From: an uncultured Acetobacteraceae bacterium
GTDB lineage: Bacteria > Pseudomonadota > Alphaproteobacteria > Acetobacterales > Acetobacteraceae
DNA length: 8,215 nucleotides
Reading direction: 5' to 3'
Assembly (NCBI GenBank): GCA_937930165.1
Contig: CALGVL010000060.1
Coordinates: forward strand, 1-8,215
This document shows positions 1-5,801 of the stretch, in pieces (position 1 is the first letter of the stretch; the number at the start of each line of letters is the position of its first letter). A program made the translations under genes and the position numbers. The notes under the pieces were generated by a model. That model was not told the origin of the DNA. It made no database searches and was given only the letters and a program-made list of their open reading frames with translations.

Positions 1-120
1 GCCTATGATGCCGACGCCGCCCGGCAGATCGCCGGCCGCCGGTCGGCGGAGATCGAAGCGATCCTCGGCTGGCACGGGCGGGACGAGATCGTGCACCGGG
101 ACGACCTGGTGTTGCTGTAA
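1..120 (+). CDS. proB: Glutamate 5-kinase, C-terminal end (partial)
   Basis: Reading from base 1 in frame 1 gives 39 codons ending in TAA at 118-120. The peptide ends ...ILGWHGRDEIVHRDDLVLL, which closely matches the usual C-terminus of ProB (family pattern ILGyrGRdE-hrDDLvl). ProB phosphorylates L-glutamate with ATP to gamma-glutamyl phosphate, the first committed step of proline synthesis, in the cytoplasm. This fragment would be the end of the C-terminal PUA domain; the kinase domain lies upstream of the window. The next gene on the same strand is proA, the following enzyme of the pathway, 81 nt downstream, which supports the call. The start is outside the window, so length and feedback-control residues cannot be judged. 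Confidence 0.9.
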   Translation, partial: AYDADAARQIAGRRSAEIEAILGWHGRDEIVHRDDLVLL

Positions 121-123
121 CCG

Positions 124-149
124 CGCCTTTCCTTCGGTCCGGTAAGGCG
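124..149 (+). other. Hairpin just after the proB stop
   Basis: CGCCTT (124-129) pairs with AAGGCG (144-149). The stem continues inward through a T/T mismatch to CC/GG, leaving an 8-nt loop. It begins 4 nt after the proB stop, 53 nt before proA. No run of T follows, so it is not a standard intrinsic terminator. It could be an attenuator, an mRNA-stability element or chance in GC-rich DNA. The pairing is directly visible; the function is unknown. Confidence 0.35.
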
Positions 150-201
150 TTACGGATTCCCCGCCGCGCCGGAGATGGCCGGCTAAGGAGTTGGAATCGC
201 C

Positions 202-1467
202 GTGAACGCCACCGCCGACGAGATCGCCCGCCTGCTGGAGAGTGCCGCCCGTGCCGCCAAGGCCGCCGCGGCCGAGCTCGCACGGGCGCCGCGACCGGCG
301 AAGGACCGGGCGCTGGCGGAGGCCGCAGCGGCGCTGCGCGCCCGCATCCCCGCCATCCTGGCGGCGAACGAGGCCGACCTCGCTGCCGCCGAGGGGATCA
401 GCGGCGCCTTCCGCGACCGGCTGACCCTCACCCCCGCCCGCATCGAGGCGATGGCGAAGGGGCTGGAGGAGGTGGCGGCGCTGCCCGACCCCGTGGGCCG
501 CGTGCTGGCCGAATGGACGCGCCCGAACGGGCTGGTGATCCGCCGCGTGGCCCAGCCGATCGGCGTCATCGGCATGATCTTCGAGAGTCGGCCCAACGTC
601 ACCGCCGATGCCGCGGCGCTTTGCCTGAAATCCGGCAATGCGGTGATCCTGCGCGGCGGCTCCGACAGCATCCGCAGCGCCGCCGCCATCCATGCCTGCA
701 TGGCGGAGGGGCTGCGCGCCGCCGGCCTGCCGGAGGCGGCGGTGCAGATCGCGCCGACCGCCGACCGGGCCTTCGTCGGCGCCATGCTGCGCGCCGCCGG
801 GCTGATCGACCTCATCGTCCCGCGCGGTGGCAAGGGGCTGGTGACGCGGGTGATGGAGGAGGCGCGGGTGCCCGTCCTCGCCCATGCCGAGGGGCTCTGC
901 CACACCTACATCCACGCGGCCGCCGACCCGGAGATGGCCCGTGCCATCCTGGCCAATGCCAAGATGCGCCGCACCGGCATCTGCGGCGCGACCGAGACGC
1001 TGCTGATTGACGCTGCCATCGCGCCCAGCCTGCTGCCCGTCCTGGTCGCGGATCTGCGTGCCCTCGGCTGCGACTTCCGCGCCGATGCCCGCGCCCGCGC
1101 CATCCTGCCGGAGCTGAAGCCGGCGACGGAGCAGGACTTCGCCACTGAATGGCTGGATGCGGTGCTTTCCATCGCGGTGGTGGATGGCGTGGCCGATGCG
1201 CTGGCGCATATCCGCCGCTTCGGCAGCGAGCATACCGAGGCCATCATCACCCAGGACGAGGCTGCAGCGCAGGAATTCCTCGCCGGGCTGGATTCCGTGG
1301 TGGGGATGTGGAACGCCTCCACCCAATTCTGCGACGGCGGGGAATTCGGCTTCGGCGCCGAGATCGGCATCGCCACCGGCCGGCTGCATGCTCGCGGTCC
1401 CGTAGGGTTGGAGCAGCTCTGCACCTATCGCTACCATGTCCTGGGGACCGGGCAGACCCGGCCCTGA
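202..1467 (+). CDS. proA: Gamma-glutamyl phosphate reductase
   Basis: A 421-residue member of the aldehyde dehydrogenase superfamily, close to the usual ProA length of about 415-420. It reduces gamma-glutamyl phosphate with NADPH to glutamate-5-semialdehyde, the second step of proline synthesis, in the cytoplasm. Recognisable family blocks are GMIFESRPNVT (about 124-134), PRGGKGLV (207-214), RRTGICGATETLL (256-268) with the catalytic cysteine at residue 261, and the C-terminal LHARGPVGLEQL block. The start is GTG at 202, preceded by AAGGAG at 185-190 with 11 nt spacing. Upstream proB ends at 120, so the two are probably co-transcribed, although the 81-nt gap contains a hairpin. The sequence looks intact and ordinary; no key residue is missing. 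Confidence 0.97.
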   Translation: MNATADEIARLLESAARAAKAAAAELARAPRPAKDRALAEAAAALRARIPAILAANEADLAAAEGISGAFRDRLTLTPARIEAMAKGLEEVAALPDPVGRVLAEWTRPNGLVIRRVAQPIGVIGMIFESRPNVTADAAALCLKSGNAVILRGGSDSIRSAAAIHACMAEGLRAAGLPEAAVQIAPTADRAFVGAMLRAAGLIDLIVPRGGKGLVTRVMEEARVPVLAHAEGLCHTYIHAAADPEMARAILANAKMRRTGICGATETLLIDAAIAPSLLPVLVADLRALGCDFRADARARAILPELKPATEQDFATEWLDAVLSIAVVDGVADALAHIRRFGSEHTEAIITQDEAAAQEFLAGLDSVVGMWNASTQFCDGGEFGFGAEIGIATGRLHARGPVGLEQLCTYRYHVLGTGQTRP

Positions 1468-1468
1468 T

Positions 1469-1482
1469 CGCCCGTAAGGGCG
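1469..1482 (+). other. Stem with GNRA-type tetraloop after the proA stop
   Basis: CGCCC-GTAA-GGGCG is a perfect 5-bp GC-rich stem closed by a GUAA tetraloop, which belongs to the very stable GNRA class. It starts 1 nt after the proA stop codon and ends 3 nt before the purine-rich ribosome binding region of the next gene. No T-tract follows. It may protect the proA mRNA end, uncouple the two genes or be chance; only the pairing is seen. Confidence 0.4.
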
Positions 1483-1485
1483 TCG

Positions 1486-1496
1486 GGAGGGAGGAG
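1486..1496 (+). promoter_or_regulatory. Ribosome binding site that decides the start of the first hydratase
   Basis: The purine run GGGAGGGAGGAG ends at 1496, directly against an ATG at 1497. A second in-frame ATG at 1503 lies 6 nt after the run, a normal spacing. The 1503 start also makes the protein begin MRRLLL, exactly as its downstream paralogue does. I therefore annotate the gene from 1503; starting at 1497 would only add Met-Pro. Confidence 0.7.
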
Positions 1497-1502
1497 ATGC
1501 CG

Positions 1503-2351
1503 ATGCGCCGCCTGCTGCTCACCTGCGCCCTGGTCCTGCCGGGAATCGCCTCGGCGGCCTGCCCCCCCGATGCGGCCATCGCGCAACTGGCCGAGGCGGT
1601 GGTCACCGGCCGCCCCGTGGAGCCCTTGGCCGGCCTCTCCATGGCCGATGCGGAATGCGCCCGCGACAAGCTGGTGCCGCTGCTGGTTCCCGCCTTCGGC
1701 AAGGTGAACGGCTACAAGGCCGGGCTGACCAACGCGGCGGTGCAGCGGCGCTACGGGTTGGACCGGCCGGTGCGCGGCATGATCTTCGCCGGCACGCTCG
1801 GCACGAACAGCGGCGCCGAGGTCCCGCTGACGCCGCCGCTGGCCGGGATCGGGGTGGAGCCGGACCTGCTGGTGCGGGTGAAGGATGACGGCATCAACAC
1901 CGCCGGCACCAACCATGTGGCGATCCTGCGCCATATCGACCTGGTGATCCCCTTCATCGAATTGCCGCGCAGCCCCTATTCCCGCGCGCCGGACGGGCCG
2001 GCGCTGGTGGCAGCCAATGTCCATGCGCGGCTCGGCGTGGTCGGCACGCCGATCCAGGCGGAGGCGACGGAGGAATTCGCCCGCCGCCTCGGCAGCATGA
2101 CGGTGGTGTTCAGCGACAATGAACGGGAGGTCGCCCGCGCCTCCGGCACGGCGCTGCTCGAGCATCCGCTGAACGTGATTCCCTGGCTGGTGGAGGATCT
2201 GGCGCGGAGCGGCCAGCGCCTGCAGGCGGGGGACATCGTCTCGCTCGGAGGCTTCGCGCCCTCCGTCCCGGCCCAGGCGGGACACAGCTATAGCCTGCGC
2301 TATGAAGGCCTGACCGCGGAGCCAGTCGGCATCTCCGTCCGCTTCCGTTGA
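1503..2351 (+). CDS. Exported 2-keto-4-pentenoate hydratase-like protein, paralogue 1
   Basis: A 282-residue protein. Residues 1-18 look like a Sec signal peptide: MRRLLL, a hydrophobic core, then a cut after ASA at 16-18. The mature part resembles the MhpD/XylJ/XylI branch of the fumarylacetoacetate hydrolase superfamily, whose members hydrate or decarboxylate 2-oxo acids from aromatic ring cleavage using a divalent metal. Supporting signs are GYKAGLT with Lys72, VRGMIF, and candidate metal ligands Glu119-x-Asp121 and Glu153 (in IPFIELP), matching the family's ExE...E pattern. Cys20 and Cys52 are shared with the neighbour and could form a disulfide outside the cytoplasm. It lies 35 nt after proA and 58 nt before its paralogue. 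The superfamily call is fairly firm; activity and substrate are unknown, and a secreted member of this family is odd. It may be a non-catalytic binding protein. Confidence 0.75.
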   Translation: MRRLLLTCALVLPGIASAACPPDAAIAQLAEAVVTGRPVEPLAGLSMADAECARDKLVPLLVPAFGKVNGYKAGLTNAAVQRRYGLDRPVRGMIFAGTLGTNSGAEVPLTPPLAGIGVEPDLLVRVKDDGINTAGTNHVAILRHIDLVIPFIELPRSPYSRAPDGPALVAANVHARLGVVGTPIQAEATEEFARRLGSMTVVFSDNEREVARASGTALLEHPLNVIPWLVEDLARSGQRLQAGDIVSLGGFAPSVPAQAGHSYSLRYEGLTAEPVGISVRFR

Positions 2352-2409
2352 ACCGGCTGCGGAATTAGGATCCGCGGGCTCAAACCGCCCAGGGAGGGGC
2401 GAACTGTCG

Positions 2410-3267
2410 ATGCGCCGCCTGCTGCTTGCTTCCGCCGCCGCGCTCTGCCTCGGCGCGCCCGCCTTCGCCGCCTGCCCCTCGGATGAGGCGGTGGGGCAGG
2501 TCGCCGACAACCTGCTCGCCAATCGGCCGAGCCCGCCCTTCACCGGCCTCGCCTCGCTGGAGGACGGGTTCTGCGCCCAGGACAAGCTGGTGCGGATCCT
2601 GCAAAGCCATTGGGGGCGCCCGGTCGGCTACAAGCTTGGCCTGACCAGCCAGCCCGTGCAGCAGCGCTTCGGCGTGCCGCATCCGGTGCGCGGCGTGATC
2701 TTCGAGCGCACCCTCTCCCTGCGCGACGGCGCCGAGGTGCCGGCCCGCTTCGGCGCGGTGCCGGTGATCGAATCCGATTTCCTGGTGCGGGTGAAGGATG
2801 CCGGTATCAACGGCGCCGGCCGCGACCATCTGAAGATCCTGCAGCATCTCGACCAAGCGATCCCCTATATCGAGCTGCCGGACCTGGTGCTCTCCGGCGG
2901 CTTCGACGGGCCGAACCTGCTGGCGATCAATGTCGGCGCGCGACTCGGCGTGGTCGGAACGCCCGTCCCGGTGCAGGCGACGCAGGAATTCGCCGACCGC
3001 CTCGCCAGGATGACCGTGACCATGGTGGACGACCAGGGGCAGGAGCGGGCGCGGGCGCCGGGGACGGCGGTGCTGGGCCATCCGCTCGATGCCGTCGCCT
3101 TCCTGATCGAGGATCTGGGCAAGCAGGGCAAGCGGCTGGAGGCCGGGCAGTATCTCTCCATCGCCGGTTTCTCGCCGACCCTGCCGGTTGAGCCCGGCCG
3201 GACCTATACGGTGCGCTATGAGGGGCTGGCGGCGGAGCCGGTCTCGGTCAGCGTCAGGACACGGTGA
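2410..3267 (+). CDS. Exported 2-keto-4-pentenoate hydratase-like protein, paralogue 2
   Basis: A 285-residue protein, about half identical by eye to the preceding gene and aligning along its whole length with only single-residue gaps, so the two are a tandem duplication. A signal peptide is likely at residues 1-20, with a cut after AFA. Shared features are Cys22 and Cys55, GYKLGLTS with Lys75, VRGVIF, candidate metal ligands Glu121-x-Asp123 and Glu155 (IPYIELP), ARLGVVGTP, and a C-terminal YEGL-AEPV block. The start is ATG 2410 with AGGGAGG at 2391-2397, 12 nt upstream. Its stop overlaps the nadD start by 4 nt, so the two are translationally coupled. In aromatic meta-cleavage operons a hydratase and a decarboxylase of this family occur as a paired duplicate; whether these two form a similar pair is inference. 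No other ring-cleavage gene is nearby. Confidence 0.75.
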   Translation: MRRLLLASAAALCLGAPAFAACPSDEAVGQVADNLLANRPSPPFTGLASLEDGFCAQDKLVRILQSHWGRPVGYKLGLTSQPVQQRFGVPHPVRGVIFERTLSLRDGAEVPARFGAVPVIESDFLVRVKDAGINGAGRDHLKILQHLDQAIPYIELPDLVLSGGFDGPNLLAINVGARLGVVGTPVPVQATQEFADRLARMTVTMVDDQGQERARAPGTAVLGHPLDAVAFLIEDLGKQGKRLEAGQYLSIAGFSPTLPVEPGRTYTVRYEGLAAEPVSVSVRTR

Positions 3268-3875
3268 CAGGCGAGCCAGGGGCCTGGGGCGACGACCGCC
3301 GGGCGCGGATCGGGCTGCTCGGCGGCAGTTTCAACCCGGCGCATGCCGGGCACCGGCATGTGGCGGAGCAGGCGCTGCGGCAGCTCCGGCTGGACCAGGT
3401 CTGGCTGATGGTCTCGCCGGGCAATCCGCTGAAGCCGGCGCGGGGCATGGCGCCCTTCGCCCGGCGGCTCGCATCCGCCCGGGCCATCGCCGATGGAAGG
3501 CGGATCATCGCGACGGATATCGAGGCGCGGCTCGGCACCCGCTATACGGTGGATACGCTGGAGCAACTGCAACGGCGCTTCCCGCGAGCGCGGTTCGTGC
3601 TGCTGATGGGGGCGGACAACCTCTCTCAATTGCCGCGCTGGAAGCGCTGGCGGCGGATCGCGCGGAAGGTGCCGATCGCGGTGCTGCCCCGGCCAGGGGA
3701 GACGCGCCGGGCGCTCTCCGGCCAGGCGGCGCATGCCCTGGCGCGGCACCGGCGACGCCCGGAGGCGTTGCTGGCCTGGAGCGGGGAGGGGCATGCGCCC
3801 TGGGGCCTGGTCCTGGCGCGCGAGCATCCTGCCTCCGCCACCGCCATCCGCGCGACTCAGGGCGGGATGGTGTAG
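3264..3875 (+). CDS. nadD: Nicotinate-nucleotide adenylyltransferase
   Basis: A 203-residue nucleotidyltransferase that transfers AMP from ATP to nicotinate mononucleotide, giving deamido-NAD in NAD synthesis (cytoplasm). The diagnostic nucleotide-binding block GGSFNPAHAGH is at 20-30, with GNPLK at 53-57, YTVDTL at 94-99, GADNL at 116-120 and the C-terminal SATAIR (family ISSTxIR) at 191-196. The length is normal. The start is GTG at 3264, sharing GTGA with the stop of the preceding hydratase. A modest AGGA (3256-3259) lies 4 nt upstream, so its translation probably depends on ribosomes finishing the gene before it. Together with rsfS and rlmH it forms a block conserved across many bacteria. 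Confidence 0.95.
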   Translation: MTGEPGAWGDDRRARIGLLGGSFNPAHAGHRHVAEQALRQLRLDQVWLMVSPGNPLKPARGMAPFARRLASARAIADGRRIIATDIEARLGTRYTVDTLEQLQRRFPRARFVLLMGADNLSQLPRWKRWRRIARKVPIAVLPRPGETRRALSGQAAHALARHRRRPEALLAWSGEGHAPWGLVLAREHPASATAIRATQGGMV

Positions 3876-3914
3876 AGAAGGCCCAGAGGACGAGAGGAGG
3901 CGCTCATCGCGCGC

Positions 3915-4520
3915 ATGCCGAAGCCCCCCGATGGGGGTGATGAAAAGACCCCGAGACGGCGCAGCACTGCGGCTGCGGGCGCAGCCCGTGCCGCCGCGCC
4001 GAAGGCCGCGCCCGCCGACCGGCCGAAGCGCGCTGCCGCGTCGAAGCCGGTGGCCAAGGCCGGCACCGGGACTGCCACCGCGCGCAAGCGGCGGGAGGCG
4101 GCCGCCGGTCCGGATGCGAAGGCCCGGCCGCGCCACCACAAGCTGGCGCCGGACCGGCTGCAGCAGCTCATCGCCGCCGCCCGCGCCAGCCTGGAGGACG
4201 ACAAGGCAGAGGACATCGTGGTCCTGGATGTCACCGGCCGCGCCAGCTTCGCCGACTGCATGATCATCGCCACCGGCCTCGCCGACCGGCAGATCCAGGC
4301 TATGGCGACGCATCTGGTGGAAGCCTTCGACAAGGTCGGCTTCAAGCTGCGCCGGGACCGGATCCAGGGTTCGCCGGACTGGGTGCTGATCGACGCCGAC
4401 GACTTGGTGGTCCACCTCTTCAAGCCGGAGGCGCGGGCGACCTATGCGCTGGAGCGCATGTGGGGCCCGGACAGCCCGAAGGGCGAGGAGATGGCGGAAG
4501 GGGCGCCGGAGGAAGGGTGA
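3915..4520 (+). CDS. rsfS: Ribosomal silencing factor RsfS (YbeB/iojap family) with long N-terminal extension
   Basis: A 201-residue protein. Residues about 80-185 are the RsfS domain: LQQLIAAA, DDKAEDIVVLDV, SFADCMIIATG, then DWVLIDADDLVVHLF and YALERMW. RsfS binds protein uL14 of the large ribosomal subunit and blocks joining of the subunits when nutrients are short. Typical RsfS proteins are about 105-120 residues, so residues 1-79 are extra: a low-complexity tract rich in Ala, Lys, Arg and Pro that is probably disordered and could contact rRNA (inference). The start is ATG 3915; the best ribosome site GAGAGGAGG (3892-3900) is 14 nt away, longer than usual. A later in-frame GTG (codon 46) is an alternative start that would remove part of the extension. 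The stop overlaps rlmH by 4 nt. Confidence 0.93.
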   Translation: MPKPPDGGDEKTPRRRSTAAAGAARAAAPKAAPADRPKRAAASKPVAKAGTGTATARKRREAAAGPDAKARPRHHKLAPDRLQQLIAAARASLEDDKAEDIVVLDVTGRASFADCMIIATGLADRQIQAMATHLVEAFDKVGFKLRRDRIQGSPDWVLIDADDLVVHLFKPEARATYALERMWGPDSPKGEEMAEGAPEEG

Positions 4521-4987
4521 GCCGTCCGGCCCGCCTGCTGGCCGTGGGCCGGCTGAAGCCGGGGCCTGAGGCGGCGCTCTTCACCCATTACAACGCCCGG
4601 CTGCGGCCGCCGCTGGCCGTCACCGAGATCCCGGAGGCACGCGGCAGCGCCGCGGAGGTCCGCAGACGGGAGGGTGCCGCCCTGCTGGCCGCGCTGCCGG
4701 AGGCGGCGCTGCTGGTCGCGCTCGACCTCGGCGGGACGGCGCCGAGCAGCGAGGCGCTGGCGGCGCTCGTCGAACGCTGGGAAGGCAGCGGCCGGCCGCT
4801 CTGCTTCGCCATTGGCGGGGCCGAGGGGCTGGATCCGGCGGTCCTGGCCCGGGCCGACCACCGGCTTTCGCTCGGGCCGCTGACCTGGCCGCATTTCCTG
4901 GTGCGCGGCTTGCTGGCGGAACAACTCTACCGCGCGCAGGCGATCCGCGCCGGCCATCCCTATCACCGCGGCTGGCGGCCGGGCTGA
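4517..4987 (+). CDS. rlmH: 23S rRNA (pseudouridine-1915 N3) methyltransferase RlmH
   Basis: A 156-residue SPOUT-class methyltransferase, matching the usual length of about 155. It methylates pseudouridine 1915 in helix 69 of 23S rRNA on assembled ribosomes, using S-adenosylmethionine. Visible family marks are LLAVGRLKPGPE near the N-terminus, FAIGGAEG at 97-104 (part of the knotted cofactor site), LTWPH at 122-126, EQLYRA at 135-140 and the closing HPYHR at 147-151. GTG at 4517 is chosen because it begins the conserved domain, lies 4 nt after GGAGG (4508-4512), and shares GTGA with the rsfS stop. An upstream in-frame ATG at 4460 would add 19 residues inside rsfS that do not belong to the family. 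It is translationally coupled to rsfS. Confidence 0.94.
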   Translation: MSRPARLLAVGRLKPGPEAALFTHYNARLRPPLAVTEIPEARGSAAEVRRREGAALLAALPEAALLVALDLGGTAPSSEALAALVERWEGSGRPLCFAIGGAEGLDPAVLARADHRLSLGPLTWPHFLVRGLLAEQLYRAQAIRAGHPYHRGWRPG

Positions 4988-5044
4988 GCTTGCCTCCCGC
5001 CGCCGGAGCGCGGCAGGCTGCGCACGGCAAAGGGGGAGGCAGGC
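4988..5044 (+). promoter_or_regulatory. Inverted repeat sequestering the NnrU ribosome binding site
   Basis: GCTTGCCTCCC (4988-4998) directly follows the rlmH stop. It pairs with GGGAGGCAGGC (5034-5044), ending 1 nt before the next ATG: ten Watson-Crick pairs plus one G-T. The right arm contains the Shine-Dalgarno sequence (GGGAGG), so a folded leader would hide it. Within the 35-nt interior, GCCGC (4999-5003) and GCGGC (5010-5014) form a second hairpin with a 6-nt loop. No T-run follows, so it is not a standard terminator. The pairing is seen; a role in translational control is inference. Confidence 0.45.
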
Positions 5045-5045
5045 C

Positions 5046-5726
5046 ATGGGACTCCTGATCCTGGCGGCGCTGGTTTGGGTGGGTGTGCATATCGGCATCG
5101 CTGGCACCGCGCTGCGCAACCCGATCGCGGCGCGGCTGGGAGAGGGCGGGTTCCGCGGCCTGTTCTCCGTCTTCTCCGTGGCGGCCATCTGGTTCCTGGT
5201 GGTCAGCTACAATGGGGCGCCGACCACGCCGCTCTGGTTCGCGCCGCTCTGGCTGCGCTGGCTGCTGGTGCTGGTGATGCTGCCCACCTTCATCCTCTTC
5301 GTTGCCTCCATCGCCACCCGCAACCCGACCGCGGTGGGCGGAGAGCGGGCCATGGCGCAGGAGCCGCGCGGCATCCTGCGCATCACCCGGCACCCGATGC
5401 TCTGGAGCTTCGCCCTCTGGGCGGCGGTGCACATGCTGGGCAATGGCGACACTGCCAGCCTGGTCTTCTTCGGCGCCTTCCTGGTGACGGCGCTGGCCGG
5501 CATGCCCTCGATCGACGCCAAGCTGGCGCGGCGGAACCCGGATGCCTGGGCGCGCCTGGCCGCCGCCACCTCCATCCTGCCCTTCGGTGCCATCGCCGCC
5601 GGCCGCAACCGCCTGGTGCTGCGCGAGATCGGCTGGCTGCCGCCGGTGCTGGGGCTGATCCTCTGGGCCGTGCTGCTGCATTTCCATCGCGCGATCTTCG
5701 GCGTGGCGCCGGTGCCGATGGGTTGA
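5046..5726 (+). CDS. NnrU family membrane protein
   Basis: A 226-residue inner-membrane protein with about six hydrophobic segments, near residues 1-20, 38-55, 67-90, 117-131, 136-153 and 197-214. The block ILRITRHPMLWSFALW (110-125), with RHP at 115-117, His129, NGD at 133-135 and IDAK at 156-159, is characteristic of the NnrU family. NnrU was first linked to expression of nitrite and nitric oxide reductase genes in denitrifiers. The plant carotenoid isomerase Z-ISO is a haem-binding relative. His15, His116 and His129 are conserved-looking candidates for a haem or metal site (inference). No denitrification or carotenoid gene lies in this window, so its role here is open. The start ATG 5046 has GGGGGAGG 7 nt upstream, inside the inverted repeat described at 4988-5044. 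Confidence 0.85.
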   Translation: MGLLILAALVWVGVHIGIAGTALRNPIAARLGEGGFRGLFSVFSVAAIWFLVVSYNGAPTTPLWFAPLWLRWLLVLVMLPTFILFVASIATRNPTAVGGERAMAQEPRGILRITRHPMLWSFALWAAVHMLGNGDTASLVFFGAFLVTALAGMPSIDAKLARRNPDAWARLAAATSILPFGAIAAGRNRLVLREIGWLPPVLGLILWAVLLHFHRAIFGVAPVPMG

Positions 5727-5728
5727 GG

Positions 5729-5776
5729 CGGTCCGATGACCGGAGGGCCGTCAGGGCCGCAGGTCTGAATCGGCCC
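5729..5776 (+). other. Two hairpins between NnrU and the dehydrogenase
   Basis: CGGTC (5729-5733) pairs with GACCG (5738-5742) around a CGAT loop, 2 nt after the NnrU stop. GGGCCG (5754-5759) pairs with CGGCCC (5771-5776) around an 11-nt loop; a second copy of GGGCCG at 5745-5750 could compete for the same partner. Neither hairpin is followed by T residues. They may end or attenuate the upstream transcript, or be chance in GC-rich DNA. The AGGGAGGA ribosome site of the next gene follows at about 5788-5796. Confidence 0.3.
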
Positions 5777-5801
5777 GCCCGACACACAAGGGAGGAAGGC
5801 C

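Noticed and set aside
1503..1530. Twin-arginine export signal in the hydratase-like proteins (MRRLLL)
   Set aside because: Apart from the two arginines the motif is not met: there is no Ser/Thr before them and no F-L-K after. An ordinary Sec signal explains the sequence.
1548..1565. Lipoprotein signal in the hydratase-like proteins (Cys just after the signal peptide)
   Set aside because: The residues before the Cys are SAA and FAA, which lack the usual Leu/Val/Ile at -3 of a lipobox. A second conserved Cys fits a disulfide better.
1431..2585. Long minus-strand open frame (384 codons) opposite the end of proA and the first hydratase gene
   Set aside because: Its sequence shows no recognisable domain and it lies wholly opposite well-supported genes; GC-rich coding DNA commonly leaves such open frames on the other strand.
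3216..4415. Long minus-strand open frame (399 codons) opposite nadD and rsfS
   Set aside because: It covers two clear conserved genes, has Arg/Pro-rich low-complexity content and no family motif.
4620..5687. Long minus-strand open frame (355 codons) opposite rlmH and NnrU
   Set aside because: It is composed of biased Gln/Arg/Pro/Gly-rich sequence with no motif, opposite two recognised genes.
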